A stretch of 64,000 bases of DNA from Limnephilus marmoratus (GCA_917880885.1 OU862908.1:58673819-58737818); one strand, 5' to 3'. Positions 10,459-22,535 are shown, counted from the first letter of the stretch. Notes: a model not told the origin generated them from the letters alone. Made by a program: numbers and translations.

Positions 10459-10843
10459 AAGATGGCAACACTGGATGTTATGCCCAGTTTATGTGGGCCG
10501 GTATATTAGCATCACCCACATGCACACTTCGGAGCGACCGAGTCCCGCGCAACTTCAGGCCGCCGCGCAGAAAAGTCTCACAATGAACTGATCTGTAAAC
10601 CAATCGGTCTTTACTTTTCTGCACGGCGGCCTGAAGTTGCGCGGGACTCGGTCGCTCCGAAGTATGCGTGTGGGAGATGCTATTGTTCTAAATTGCTGAA
10701 ATGTAGATTCCAAGATGGCAACACTGGATGTTATGCCCAGTTTATGTGGGTCGGTATACTGTTCTAAATTGTTGAAATGTAGATTCCAAGATGGCAACAC
10801 TGGATGTTATGCCCAGTTTATGTGGGCCGGTATATTGTGCATT
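10459..10843 (+). repeat. 76-bp tandem array interrupted by a MITE
   Basis: Units beginning AAGATGGCAACACTGGATGT and including ATGCCCAGTTTATGTGGG start at 10459, 10712 and 10788. The last two are 76 bp apart. The first two are 253 bp apart because a 176-bp palindromic element (10507-10682) sits inside the first unit. Confidence 0.9.
10507..10682. mobile_element. Palindromic MITE, copy 1
   Basis: The ends TAGCATCACCCACATGCACA and TGCGTGTGGGAGATGCTA are inverted repeats. The arms run on through CTTCGGAGCGACCGAGTCCC and GCGCAACTTCAGGCCGCCG and match almost base for base in inverse, so the element would fold into one long hairpin with a loop near 10580-10605. A more diverged copy is at 35091-35254. 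The target duplication is 1-2 bp at most and unresolved. Confidence 0.85.
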
Positions 10844-13387
10844 GCTGTGCATTCTATCAAAAACGGAATTGTGTACGATTTTTGTTAAATTGACACAACA
10901 ATATTCTACCCATTTAAATTATGCATACATTGCATTATTGTAAGTGTAAAAATTAAGTCATAGTCTGAAGTAGTTACCTATCCATATTCTCAGACTATTT
11001 ATCAGTTCAACTTATAAACATAATAATACATGTATTGTATTCAAATCTCTCTATTTTATTAACTATTCAAAATATGTAATTTAAAACAGTTCCTGTTTGC
11101 TTACACCAAACCACAAAACTTTTGCCATCTTTTCTTAGGCAAATATCTTTTATCGAAAAGATAAACATGTTGTACTCTAAGCACTACAATAGTTTTTTTA
11201 AATTGTGGGTCTGCCTGTCGTAAATTAAGGTTTTACCAGCCGCCATTTACATAAAATTTTGTTAGATAAAAAGTACTGAGTAATCTTTTTTGTGGAATTT
11301 CTTTGGAGCTGTTAAATGAATTGACATAATTGGCTTTATGATAAACGCTCCCTTTTTATTTTATTCAAAAAGGCTGTTAGGGGTTGACAGATCTGTTAGA
11401 ATTTTGCCATTCCATGTGAAATTGTATCATAATTTAGAATAATTTGTATTTTTAAAGCACGCTTGCTGAATGAAGCACGATTAAACTGTTAAGTGATAAA
11501 TATGTAATTTGTGTTGCACAAATAATATTTGTTTTTGTTGAGTTATTTGTTCTGTTTTTTTTTTTTTTAGTAGATAGACAGTGTTTTTAATTGGTTTTGT
11601 ATGCTGTAAAAACATATTTTGACCAATGACGTTATATAAACAGACTCGCCATAGTCTCATATACTCACAATATAATGTGGAAAGTAAGGAACACTCTTTT
11701 GTTTTCAGCAATTTTCAGTATAATTTCTTAATTCAAAAGTTTATTCCTGTGTGATAAAGATAGACAATCAAATAATGCGTGTGTATGAATGACATGAATA
11801 TATGAGCGGGCGGCGTATTGCTTGTCACTTTTTGATGGAACGTTCGTTGTCACCTTTTCTTGAGGCCCACTAGAATGAAAGGTCCGGCTGCCTGTCGGAG
11901 TTTGATATGTCGAGCTATGCAAAATACTATAGGGCAAAGACAGTTTTTAAATGGTGGCGATTGTCATCAATACTTGTTAGAACTACTGATTTATGTGTTG
12001 TTTTACCGCAAGCAAACAAATAAACAGAGTATTTAGGCTGATCAGTCTACTTTAAAACAGTGAAGTTTACTTAGCAACAGAAATTTGGCTGTTGCGCGTC
12101 CAGACCCTTTACTTTAGTAGGACTTGAATTTTCTCTAATGACGCATAAATTCTTTGGGCGGAAAGCACTTGTATTATTTTTATAATCGATAATAAAAGGA
12201 ATTTGCATGTATTTACAAATGAAATGTTATTCCTTCGCTTTTACGACTGTTTACCATGTAATGGAAACATTTTCTCATCACACAGGAGGGAATTTGAGCG
12301 TTTTTTAATGCAATTTACTTACTAGTAGAACACGACCTTACTCGACGCGTGGCAGTTTAGTACTAAAGTACTAGAAACCGAGTACTCTACACTTGTCTTG
12401 TTGTTGGCTTCCCATTTTGAGATTTCTACCCCGCGTCTAAAGTATGTAACGTCTCTGATTTTGACAGTATAATTGAAAAAAATGTAATATGGAAAAAACA
12501 ATGTTGCTCATAAATTCTTTAAATTGGATTTGGCAGTTTTTACAATTTCACGAACATGTCAAGGGCATTTAAAAAAACATTAACGACTTTACTATTCTAC
12601 AAAAAATGTATTGTAAAAACCTTTAAAATAATTGCTTTTTTCATGTTGCATCTTATTTGTGTGATTCTGAATATATTTTTTAATGGAAAAAAATATTTGT
12701 CCTCGCACAAAAAAATTATTGTGATTTATTTTTAAATATTATTTTTATTGATTTATTTTCTTGCATATTTTTGCATTTAAATAAGTTTAATGTGCATAAT
12801 TTAAACCTTGTGAAACAGCTGAAGAGGGAGAGAATAATAATAGTGATACATCTGTTTCGCCTGATATGAATATTATTAATTTGTTACAAGCACTTGTTAT
12901 AAGAAACATATTTTAATCAATGAAAGCCAATAATTTGTATTGCTTTCTGTTTTCTGAAAACCATCTAATCTGCAAGTATAACATCTCCATTTAGAATGAA
13001 AGATATTCATAATCCGAATGTATGGTTTATTCACTAAACAATTATGTACTTAGCAAGTTAAGGCAAGCTTGTAAACATTCTCCACCACTTAACATTGAAT
13101 GCAAATATTTTTAAATTAAAGTTTTTTTTAGTCTTATCGGTAGTTATTAATCGTCTAACGACTGTACGGTTGAAATTTAAGAACACGACATAACACAAAA
13201 CCATCTTCGTACTCAAAGTTTGTTAAAAAGCTACTTTTGTAATAGAACCGAATTCAAGCAAGTAGTTGTTAATGCCAAAAGATGGCACCACTTACATAAA
13301 CAGCTAGAGTGAGGAACGTTCGCTGGCAGGCGTAAGTACCAATAGATTTGTAATTTCGTGAATCTCTCCGGGTATGGAGAGATTGAT
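10844..13387. other. Intergenic, no gene seen
   Basis: AT-rich sequence. The 12320-12480 part (CTAGTAGAACACGACCTTAC.. GATTTCTACCCCGCGTCTA) shares the phrase GATTTCTACC[C/A]CGCGTCTA with the duplication at 13388-13712, so it is probably an old repeat copy. No coding frame here has a recognisable product. Confidence 0.5.
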
Positions 13388-13712
13388 GGTAATATGATTA
13401 TTATTGTAACTGGCAGTTATGAATAATAATACCAAGCGTCTATAGATTATATATGACATCATTGCCTGTTGCGGTAACTTTGTTCCGGTGACTAGCTGTC
13501 ACTGGAACTGAGGAACCGGCTATTTTTAGAACCAGTTTGTAGAGGTGGATGGTATGATTATTGTCGAAACTGGCAGTTGTAAATAATAATACCACATTGT
13601 GATTTCTACCACGCGTCTACATATTACATATGACGTCATTGCCTGTCACGGTTACTTTGTCTCGGTGACTAGCTATCACTGGATCCAAGGAACTGGCTAT
13701 TTTTGGAACCAG
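13388..13712 (+). repeat. Direct duplication of about 163 bp
   Basis: Two diverged copies follow each other. Each carries GATTATTRTYGWAACTGGCA, AATAATAATACCA, GACRTCATTGCCTG, GGTGACTAGCTRTCACTGGA and GGCTATTTTT[A/G]GAACCAGTT. The first runs about 13388-13543 and the second about 13551-13712. This is a repetitive element or a local duplication; its class is unknown. Confidence 0.75.
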
Positions 13713-16048
13713 TTCCTTTCGGATTTATAAAATGGTCACCAACACTAGCAGCAAAAATCTGCGGAGCGGGTTTTTAACTGCTAGTATGGAATTATTCAAA
13801 TAACTGCTGTACTGCAAAAATTAAAATTGAAACTTTTATTTCCCTGTAAAATAATTAATTTTGTTAGATACAATCGTCTTACTTCAAAAATATGGATGAT
13901 GATGAATTTTCTTAAAATTGTTCTTTTGGAAGAGTTTTTGATTGATTCGTGTACAGACCATTCGTGTAGAATCCAAAATTTCATTATGCCTTAGGAATTG
14001 TGCTTGTCTTTATCGTGTAGTAGATATATTACATAATATTTGCATTTGATTGTTGAAGTCTACTATGCCAATCCTATTAACTTCATATCACAATAAGAAA
14101 TATTGAATCTTCAGCATTGTATTCTGTTTTATTTTGTAATGGTTAAAGTGTGTTTTTTCACTTGAATTTTGGTAAGAGAACTTCTAGTACATGAGTGTAT
14201 TGAATTTGTGTTAAAATGTTTTATTTTTGCGTGGTTTTAAAATAAGAAATCGTGTCCAGTGTCCAGGAATTGATCATATATATTTTTATTTCGTATTGAC
14301 TATTCTAATAATTGATTGTCAATGTGAAGACAGTAAATTAACCGTTCCAGTTTATCGAGTTAGTCTTTTAATAAAAGTCTGCCTGAAGTGAGAATGTTGT
14401 GTTTTCTATATTTTTTAAACAGTTAAAAGAGTAAAAATTTATCGACATAAATAAGCTAGCTACTGAAAGTAGATGTTAATGCGTAAGATGATTATGATCT
14501 GTAAAAAAAACTTTGAAAAGTTGATAGAGAAAAAACACACGAGAGGCTTATTCTTGCTGATCATGCTATCAATAACTCTATTTGATGTATTTTAACTTTT
14601 GAAATTTCAGTCTTTTATGTGTTTTACCCAAAAGTCCCAAATGACAATGGAATTTCACAAATTATTTCAGAATGCTTCTAAGGTTTTTAAATGTGCTACA
14701 TATGTATTTCTTTGTTTGAGGTTGAAATAACAACAAATACCATTTTGGAAACTTGATAAAATTGTGTTTCAGATGTTTGTATTTGAAATTAACATTGATA
14801 AATATTTCTAAATAATCAAATTTTAATACCAAACATAAAAAGCGCTAAAAAACTTACCAAAACATTTTTACTTTGTGCATAATTTTGAGAACACATTCCT
14901 TTGGTTTAGGAAATTAGTAAGAAAACTATCACTTTACTTATAAAAATATAAATAATTTTTAAACTTTTAACCGTCGACGGAAAAACCCCGCAAATTTGTA
15001 ATCATTTTAGGAAATTTCTGTGGAATTAAGTAAGACAAACTGAGAAGAATATTTATTTCTCTTTCTAACGACATGTCTGCGTTATAGAAATATATTTTTA
15101 TCCTCCTGCAATCCTTTAATGTGTATGGTATGGATGCCCGGGGTCAGATGTTTCCCTAAACAGCTAATGGAATATGATGTTTTTGGCTAGTAATATCCTT
15201 CTGAGCTTTGAAGGGTTAAACCATTTTTCTACACTTCTCAAATCCAACATATTATAGTGTTCCATAATTAATGTCTGTTTCAAAATATAACCTGTAGGTA
15301 GAATATAATTTTTTACCGCCACTTTTGTATTAATAGAAATAAAAAAAACTAATAATCACTTCTTATTGCCACATTGCTGTTTATTTGTATTGAGCTGAGG
15401 CGGGTGTATTGCCTAATGCTTCCGGTATAAGTGGGCTAAATGCATTGGGCTATCATTGGCGCGAACGTGTGAATGCTGACAATAATTGGAAGGCCGGTCA
15501 ACGCCAATTGTTGGCGGCCAACGTGTTGCAACAGCCAATATACACCAAGTAGCTTTGTTCACGTTGGGCCAGCAAATTGGCCCAAAGCGTTGGGCCAACA
15601 TGTACTGGCGACATTAAATTTATTTCTCGAAGATTGAAGTGGTCGATCTAAATTCTAGTCGGAATTATAAAATCAATAAAACAAAGATAAAAAAATATAT
15701 AAACAATAAAAAAATAAAAACATTTTAAATGAATCTATGTATGTTTATCTTTTCTGGTATTTTATGTGTGTTTTTAAATAAAAATAGTTATGTTATTGTA
15801 TTATTTTATGGATATTCTGCTTCTTTCAGTTTGTGTCTGTATCTATGAAAAACAATACAACAAATATGTATTTTTGCCAAAGAACAAAATGTTTAATTAT
15901 TATGTTGGAAAATATTTCTTCATTTGTCAAATTGGTTAACGTCGCCAATGTGTATACATTTGCATTATGTTTTGGAGAATGTCTTATTGAAAAACTATAT
16001 TATCAATCCTTATGAAGGACAGATTTGAACATACTGAAAGTCAATGTA
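13713..16048. other. Intergenic, one repeat, no gene seen
   Basis: AT-rich sequence. At about 15395-15605 a GC-richer block contains TTGGGC/TTGGCC words in both orientations (AACGCCAATTGTTGGCGGCC, CAGCAAATTGGCCCAAAGCG TT), which looks like a degraded DNA transposon without clear termini. Otherwise nothing was recognised. Confidence 0.5.
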
Positions 16049-16357
16049 TGAGGTTAGGCTGAAAAGTAATGCACACATGCTTGTACAGCGTGAACAAAGT
16101 GACCTTCAGAAGAGCGCCAGGTGGAATATGGAAGGGACATTCCTTCTCTATACGTAAGCGCAAGTTTGAGGCCGTTGAATTCATCCAGTGTATGTTATGT
16201 CAACGCAAGGTAAACAGCATGCTGTTATCGAATTTTTAACTGCTGAAAAAGTGACGTTTATGTTGTGTATGGTGACAATGCTGTTGATAGGTCTACTGTT
16301 AATCGATGGATAATAAAATTTCATTGTCAATGTCCATCACTTTTCAGCCTACCCTAG
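16049..16357 (+). mobile_element. mariner-family deletion derivative, 309 bp
   Basis: TA flanks both ends (16047-16048 and 16358-16359). The termini TGAGGTTAGGCTGAAAAG and CTTTTCAGCCTACCCTAG are inverted repeats. Inside, a reading frame from 16197 gives MSTQGKQHAVIEFLTAEKVT. After a break comes VYGDNAVDRSTVNRWI, the helix-turn-helix of a mariner transposase N-terminus. The DDD catalytic domain is deleted, so the copy is dead. Confidence 0.88.
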
Positions 16358-18226
16358 TAATTTGTTTTAACTAAATAAAAGATGACTGCCGTTTTTTGGG
16401 GTTTTCTCATTCGGGCAGAAGAAGACATTACGAGAGTTATTTAATTCGCCGAAAAGGAATTTAGCATTGCCTGAAAGTTGTTGCCTTTACTATGTACATA
16501 TATATTATTATTTAATCATTGCACCTAAGTAAACCTGTGGTACTTGTTTTTATTTTATCTACACTACATTGTATATTCAAAGTTTTAGTGCCAAATTTAG
16601 ATTAGCTGCTGTTGCAATAACAAAAAAACTATTAAATCATTGGCACAAACCCATGAAAAATCATAGGAAGTTATAATTCAAATTTTGATAATGACAATTA
16701 AAATAATTTTCTGTTAAAATATTATATTATAGTTAGGTACCTAATTTAACACTGCTTGTCTGAATTTTTCACACAATCAGTTCCAATTTTGAAAATCGAA
16801 GAAAACACACTTAAATTCAAAGAGTATTTATTGAACCGGATTTACTAACAATTAACCGAAATTAGTATTGTTAATTATATTTTCTTTTTGCTCAAACTTT
16901 TATACCATGCTCAATGAAATTGAGAAGAATTTTGAAAATTTTCTTACACCTAATGATTTTTCATGTTTTTACCTAAAATAAATTATAAATACCTCTGGTT
17001 AACTGGAAACTGCATACTATAATTTAAAACCATTACTACTTCAAATATTGTTGTTATATACACATCGACAGTCCCAAAGAACTATGTCGGAAGTGCGATT
17101 TGGTAGCTTTGCAGTAGAGCTGTTTAAAGTTTTGTTTCTGCATTTTTTCTGTTTTTGAGATCAAGAAAGATAGTGTTGTTTTTATATTTGGCTTTTCATT
17201 CAAAATTCCGAAAATACAGACTTTTAAATCAACTAAGTATACCAATTGTGTCAACAGAACGAATTTCAATTTGTGGCCGATCCGACATTGTTCTTTGGGG
17301 CTGTAGATAAAAAAAAATTTTGAAGAAATTTTGAAAATCAAGTTCCAATAGTTTTATTTAGGGGTTCTTGTACATACCAGCAATACTCCTAAATTTGATT
17401 TCTGGCTTAAAAACGTTTTACTCTTTAAATCTTTAAAAAATTAGGTATAAAAAAAAGTACTTCTAACATTTATTAGCCATTCAATTACATAATATACATA
17501 TAATATCTTCTGGATTAAATTGTTGGAATTTATTTCTATCTACTAATCTTGTTTATACTAAAGTATGATGATCACTGGGTGAATTTGTAACAATATTTTG
17601 TTATAGAAGTTAATACATATTTATATGTTTCGTTTCATTCTGTACGTTTCGTTTTTTCTAAAACATGTTGTATATAATTCAGATATTATAATAGGCGAAG
17701 AAAGGTATGTGATGGTTGGTATCTTTATACTATTGTATGTAATCATTGTCTAGGAATAAAATATGTATGTTTCTTCTATTATACCGAGGTGAATTAATTC
17801 TATTATGGAAAGGTATTGAAGAGTGTCCAACTTTAAATAGTTTGAGGTATGCGGAATGAGCTGGGAATAGCGGAATTAACACCAATTGGCCAAATTAGTA
17901 TACACTAATCAGGTACTTATCTGCTTACGGTATTTCAGTGATGAAATATTACTGAGATCATTTTCACTGAAAAGTCACTTTCACTATTATTCCATTTGAT
18001 GTCAAAAGGTAAATTCGGCCCATTTCCCAGTTCATTTCACATGCAGATTAAAAAGGTGCTAAATTTCAACAATGTATTATTTATAGACAGTTTTCAAAAG
18101 AGTTGGTCTATATTATCAATAAAGTTAAATGGTTTTTATAAACATGATGACATCTCTTTTTTCTCCTACACCTACGCCACCATTCATTCACACATTTATT
18201 CTTCTGAGACTGCCGTGTGCAACAAC
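16358..18226. other. Intergenic, no gene seen
   Basis: Very AT-rich. Several short open frames are present, but none has a recognisable product, plausible splice context or coding-like composition. Confidence 0.5.
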
Positions 18227-19040
18227 AATAGGCTACTTGCATCTTGCATCACATTTTTAAAATTTTTTTTCCGGTTTAGGCAAATATTCTAAGACATTCT
18301 GTATTTTTTTTTTTTTAATTGTATTTTCAGTTGAAAAATCAGACCATTTTTTATAAACCGGAAAGACGGGACATAATTTTATAGGAGCAAAAAACGATAA
18401 TTACACAGCCGAAAATCATTTAAAAAAAAAATAACATTTTCCACACGAATGGCACAGGAGAATAACGAGGCATACCAAAAATATTAAATCTCATAAATAT
18501 TTTTTTCCTTGATCCATCTTATTGATCATAAATCATTATAATGTACAATGTCTATATTACAATCAAATGTAATATACTTGTACTTGTAAATTATAATAAT
18601 AATAAGAATATTATAAAATTTGATTTTGTTAAAATTCGCACCATTATCATTATACCTCTAAAACACATAAGGACAACGTAAAATGTACGGGGTTCTCTTC
18701 ATAACATTGTCAAAAAATCAAACCAAATGATACGTTCGCAGAGAACAAACAATAAATCTAGTGAACGTATGTCAAATTCAAAAATTCGCCTGAAATCAAA
18801 GTGATACCATATAAAAAAAATAAATAAGTGTGGAATTTTATAAAATTAATAGGAACATTTTCGGAGACAGGATATTTTCATGTAGTGACGTCATGAGCCC
18901 AAATAATGGATTTATTTATTTAAAAATAAAAAAAAACTACATTTCTAAAAAATTTTACTAACATTTTCGTAATCTTAGTAAAAAAATCTATCCACACGAT
19001 TTTTTCAGAGTCGTTATGAAGTCCATGCAGGTGGCCTATT
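18227..19040. mobile_element. TIR element with AATAGGC termini, complete copy
   Basis: The termini AATAGGCTACTTGCAT and ATGCAGGTGGCCTATT are inverted repeats with two mismatches. About 800 bp of AT-rich, non-coding sequence lies between, including GAAAATTCGCCTGAAATCAAAG-like and GACGTCATGAGCCCAAATAA blocks. The same order of blocks recurs in a truncated copy from 23152. It is a non-autonomous DNA transposon of unassigned superfamily; target duplication not resolved. Confidence 0.75.
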
Positions 19041-19516
19041 AGGGAGTTTTAGCTTATTAGCATTTCTTCAGCATTTGTGACTTTCTAGCCCCGCGATTCT
19101 CAACTCGGGGAATGTGTACCACAAGGGATAGTTGGGGGGGCACTCAAAGTTGAATCAATAATGGCGGACATAAATACGGATTCTACTATCTCACATTTCG
19201 AATACAGGAGAGGGGAAGTCCACTATCAGCAATATTTATATAAAGGTTGAGATATAAAAAAAATCGAAATTGGATTTGATTTCAGCATTTTTTTATTATG
19301 TGCATGCAAAATCTAACTTTTCAAAAATTGTGTCTAACTAATTTACCCACTTGCAATACTCACAACTTGGATGCATCAGCAATGGTCAGATTAGTACAAA
19401 ATATACCAGGAGCACACAATGTTGGAGATGTATGCAAAATCTAAATAATTTAATTAAAAATTTGAAGTCAAACTATTCAATGAAGATTATTTATGAAAAA
19501 TTTACCAGAAGCATAA
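19041..19516. other. Intergenic, fragmentary repeat
   Basis: At about 19085-19150, GCGATTCTCAACTCGGGG with a G-run resembles one end of an hAT-type MITE, but no partner end is found. The remainder up to the Harbinger element is unassigned. Confidence 0.4.
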
Positions 19517-19913
19517 GGCTGGGAATACGTGGAGACGCAGGCTGCACAGAGCAGGAATGTGACCAGTATATGCTGCGAGGCAGGCGACACACAGCTTAGT
19601 TCAGCTTGTACCTGCCTGGGCAATGGTTCGTTTGTGAGAATGTCGAGTTCCGAGCTCGATTCTGACTTTGAAATTAATAATTTACTATTGATTTATATTC
19701 TTTCAAAGCCCAAATATCTGAAAAAGCAAGATTCTCATGGGAAATACTGCCCACTTGCGCAGAATCTGTACTGCGGCCACAACTCGATGCAGAGCATAGC
19801 AGACACGTTTCTGGGCAGCATTTGCTTGCCCCGCAGAGCATGACACATTCATACATTATAAAATCTGCCCTGCTCTGCTCTGATCTACTCGGTGTCTCAG
19901 CATGTGTCCAGCC
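19517..19913. mobile_element. PIF/Harbinger-type non-autonomous element, 397 bp
   Basis: The termini GGCTGGGAATACGTG and ATGTGTCCAGCC are imperfect inverted repeats, flanked on both sides by TAA (19514-19516 and 19914-19916), the three-base TWA target of PIF/Harbinger. Both subterminal regions are rich in GCAGAGC-type words. The internal reading frame from 19639 gives MSSSELDSDFEINNLLLIYI, which fits the acidic start of a Harbinger transposase (compare 52308-52452). The rest of the gene is missing. Confidence 0.75.
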
Positions 19914-20709
19914 TAAGTGCTCAAAGAGATAAAATATATGCATTTCTCATTCAACTCTAGAGTTATGCATATTGCAGAGTCGTAATTAAGGTCCATTTAT
20001 ACACATACATAATGGTAAAGTATCAGGACTGTGATAATTGTGTCATTGAAAAAAAAATTAGAGTATGCAATTCACATGCGGTAGAAGTGAAACCTTCAGA
20101 AAACTAAAGCATCGATTGAAAAGGAGATTGATAGGCTACAAAGCACCGCATAAAGAGGAGACCGTGTAGTTTATCTCATTCTCTCGCAGGCTAAATCTTA
20201 TAGATGTATGTTTTTGTTTCATTTTTCATTTCATCGAGTTTCAAATCACAACGGTGCTAACGAAGTTTCATTTCAAAATATTGTTTCATACACTCTATAA
20301 ACATGTCTGCAAAGATCCTTATCAGTGCTGCCATTGTCAGTTTGCCCACCGTCGTCAACCAGTCAGTGCTCTCATTGTCAGTTTGGCCATCAGCAAGTAC
20401 GGACGAGTATCGAAGCCAACAATATTTTTTTCCATATTTGAAGAGAAATGGGAGATGAGCGGTATATTGAACTGGTTCGGGAAAAAAATCTTTTCGTACG
20501 ATTTTTCACATGTAAAGTACTTGACGCCAACAAATATGAAATAAGTTTATGGAATAAAATAGGCAAACAAATTAAGTTAGAGGGTAAGTAGGTATTTGTA
20601 CTTTTATCTAATAATTCAGTAAACCTATAAATGGACAGTAATTGATTCATATTTTATCTTACTGTGGTATCGAACCAACCAACCAGCCTGCATGTCAGAT
20701 GGATAATAT
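19914..20709. other. Intergenic, no gene seen
   Basis: A frame at 20254-20544 contains CKDPYQCCHCQFAHRRQP, which superficially looks like half a zinc finger but lacks the His pair. No other feature was found. Confidence 0.45.
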
Positions 20710-20919
20710 TTATTTGTATGTCAAAAGATAGTTACTGAACTCTCTATAGGTAACATTGAAGATGTCAAAGCTCAATGCAGAATCGTTAAGCAGTTGAATT
20801 GCTCTGTTTAATGGCGCATTCTGAAAGGAAGAAGTTCTCACTCTCGAAGCATAAAAAAGCGCGTGGGATCTCCCACGAGTATACACGTTAGGGACATATA
20901 GGTTAATCTTCTTCAACAT
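20710..20919 (-). pseudogene. Non-LTR retrotransposon reverse transcriptase, C-terminal fragment
   Basis: The minus-strand frame includes RGRSHALFYASRVRTSSFQN, then APLNRAIQLLNDSALSFDIF and NVTYREFSNYLL. The arrangement R..LF..P..RT......PLNR...L.N...DIF..S...F is the common end of jockey/CR1-type LINE reverse transcriptases. Only about 70 codons survive, so it is a 5'-truncated, decayed copy. Confidence 0.7.
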
Positions 20920-21026
20920 TGGTGGATTCAGTACAGTACCGGAGATCAGCTTAAAAAAATATAAGATTTATCGTAAATCACTAAAGAAGACTCAAACAAA
21001 AACTGCACAAAAAAATTATACAAGTA

Positions 21027-21331
21027 CAGTACAATCTCACTAATCCGGCACTATTAATAACCAGAGGGTGCCGGATTATTGGAATGTTCGGATTACTGAA
21101 TTATAGAGAAAAAATCATAATAAATAAAACAAAGCATTTCATAAAGAGAATGTACACACCATTCACACTACGTGCACATGAGATAAGTTTTGAGGTTAGA
21201 CTGCTAGACGACGACGCGGAGAGCGGAGATGGAGCGCATAGGCATAGAGGGGCGAGGGAGACGCGGTCGGAGGGTGCCGGATTATTGAACGTATCGGTCT
21301 ATTGAAGTGCCGTATTAGTGAGATTGTACTG
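21027..21331. mobile_element. pogo/Tigger-type MITE, 305 bp
   Basis: TA flanks both ends. The termini CAGTACAATCTCACTAATCC and ATTAGTGAGATTGTACTG are inverted repeats of the pogo/Tigger kind. Internal inverted copies of GAGGGTGCCGGATTATTG occur near both ends (about 21063 and 21269). No transposase is encoded. Confidence 0.88.
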
Positions 21332-21344
21332 TATATACTTCGGT

Positions 21345-21412
21345 CGGTGGCTGAGTCTGCATCGTGTTTGGATCCCACCCAGACGTCGCACATTCGATTC
21401 CTCAGCTGGCTA
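21345..21412 (+). ncRNA. tRNA-like SINE head (possible)
   Basis: GGTGGCTGAGTCTGC resembles an RNA polymerase III A box (TGGCNNAGTNG) and CATTCGATTCCTC, about 40 bases on, resembles a B box (GWTCRANNC). The spacing fits a tRNA-derived promoter. No full tRNA fold is apparent, so a SINE head or chance match are both possible. Confidence 0.4.
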
Positions 21413-21518
21413 AGTCCTCATCACGACACAAGCAACATTTTCCACTTACTGTGGTGGTAGTAGGATATTTTCAAATATTGTCTGGTTATTCGTAACCGCG
21501 GGAATGTTTGTCTTTCTT

Positions 21519-21976
21519 TAAAATAAACAAAAATTTTAACAAAACAAAAAAACGACTTCAAAAATGCACTAAAAAGTAAAAAAATAATTTCGTATTCTTC
21601 TACAACTTCATAATCGACTTACTTTTTCTACTCATCAATATGTAAGTACGATTGTCATTTTTGGAATCGGTGTCAGTCATGGTAGGATTGTAACTACACA
21701 CATAGTTATAGGTGAGATGTGCTTGTGTCGCACAAGCGACTTGACGAGGCAAGAGCAGGGCCGCGGCGTGAGGGAAGCTGTCAAGTAAACACGCCGCGCC
21801 GGGCCGGGTACCTTTGCTGACACCGACTCCAAAAATAACAATCGTACCTACATATTGATGAGTAGAAAAAGTAAGTCGATTATGAAGTTGTAGAAGAATA
21901 CGAAATTATTTTTTTACTTTTTAGTGCATTTTTGAAGTCGTTTTTTTGTTTTGTTAAAATTTTTGTTTATTTTTTG
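21519..21976. mobile_element. Foldback element FB-C with 157-bp near-identical arms
   Basis: The left arm (21519-21676) and right arm (21817-21976) are inverted copies. I count three substitutions over about 157 bp. Arms include AACGACTTCAAAAATGCACT and CTTCATAATCGACTTACTTT. The 140-bp loop is GC-rich (GGCCGCGGCGTGAGGGAAGC). The arm ends share AACGACTTCAAAAA with the repeat at 22480-22500, suggesting a relationship. There is no coding content. Confidence 0.9.
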
Positions 21977-22179
21977 ATTTTTAGTGAATCTGAAGTACAC
22001 TAATTTGTCTGAATATGGATAGATCTACTAAACGTGCTGCTCATATGAGACATACATAATTTGACCATAACGACATTAGGGTCAAATTAAGAGATTCGGC
22101 CGAGTTTCGTTAATTTGCTCCTAAGAATTGAAGAGTTCCGTTACTTTGTCATGGATCCGATAATCAGAACCTAATCAAA

Positions 22180-22510
22180 CTCTCATCAATCTATCCTTGA
22201 AGTACATCCTTTCCAATAAAAAAAGAATCATTGAAATCGGTTAGCGTGATATTGAGTTATTCGTCCATTTGTCGCGCACATACTTTATGCAAATTTAAGA
22301 CTTATATGGTTTTCTCATGGATGCCATTATCAGAACTAGACCAAATTAAAATGGGACCACATGGGAAGCACCAGCTTTCAAATAAAAAAAGAATCATCAA
22401 TATCGGTTCACCCAGTCGAAAGTTCTGAGTTAACAAACATAAAAAAAAAAAAAAAAATACAGTCGAATTGAGAACCTCCTCCTTTTTGAAGTCGTTTAAA
22501 AATAGTAATA
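22180..22510 (+). repeat. Dispersed repeat ending in TTTTTGAAGTCG
   Basis: Two near copies of the phrase TTTCMAATAAAAAAAGAATC AT.. ATCGGTT occur about 170 bp apart (22211 and 22377). They are followed by a poly-A run and CTCCTCCTTTTTGAAGTCG at 22475. This resembles 3' ends of insect RTE-like LINEs; no protein is encoded here. Confidence 0.55.
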
Positions 22511-22535
22511 CATTAACCACAATCAACTATCCTTT

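Noticed and set aside
17054..18292. Frames of 95 and 98 codons
   Set aside because: AT-rich sequence, no motif, no splice partners.
20254..20544. Zinc-finger-like CKDPYQCCHCQFAHRRQP segment
   Set aside because: The Cys spacing is suggestive, but there is no His-X3-5-His at the right distance and no linker. A repeated QCCHC/SALIVS nucleotide phrase explains the look.
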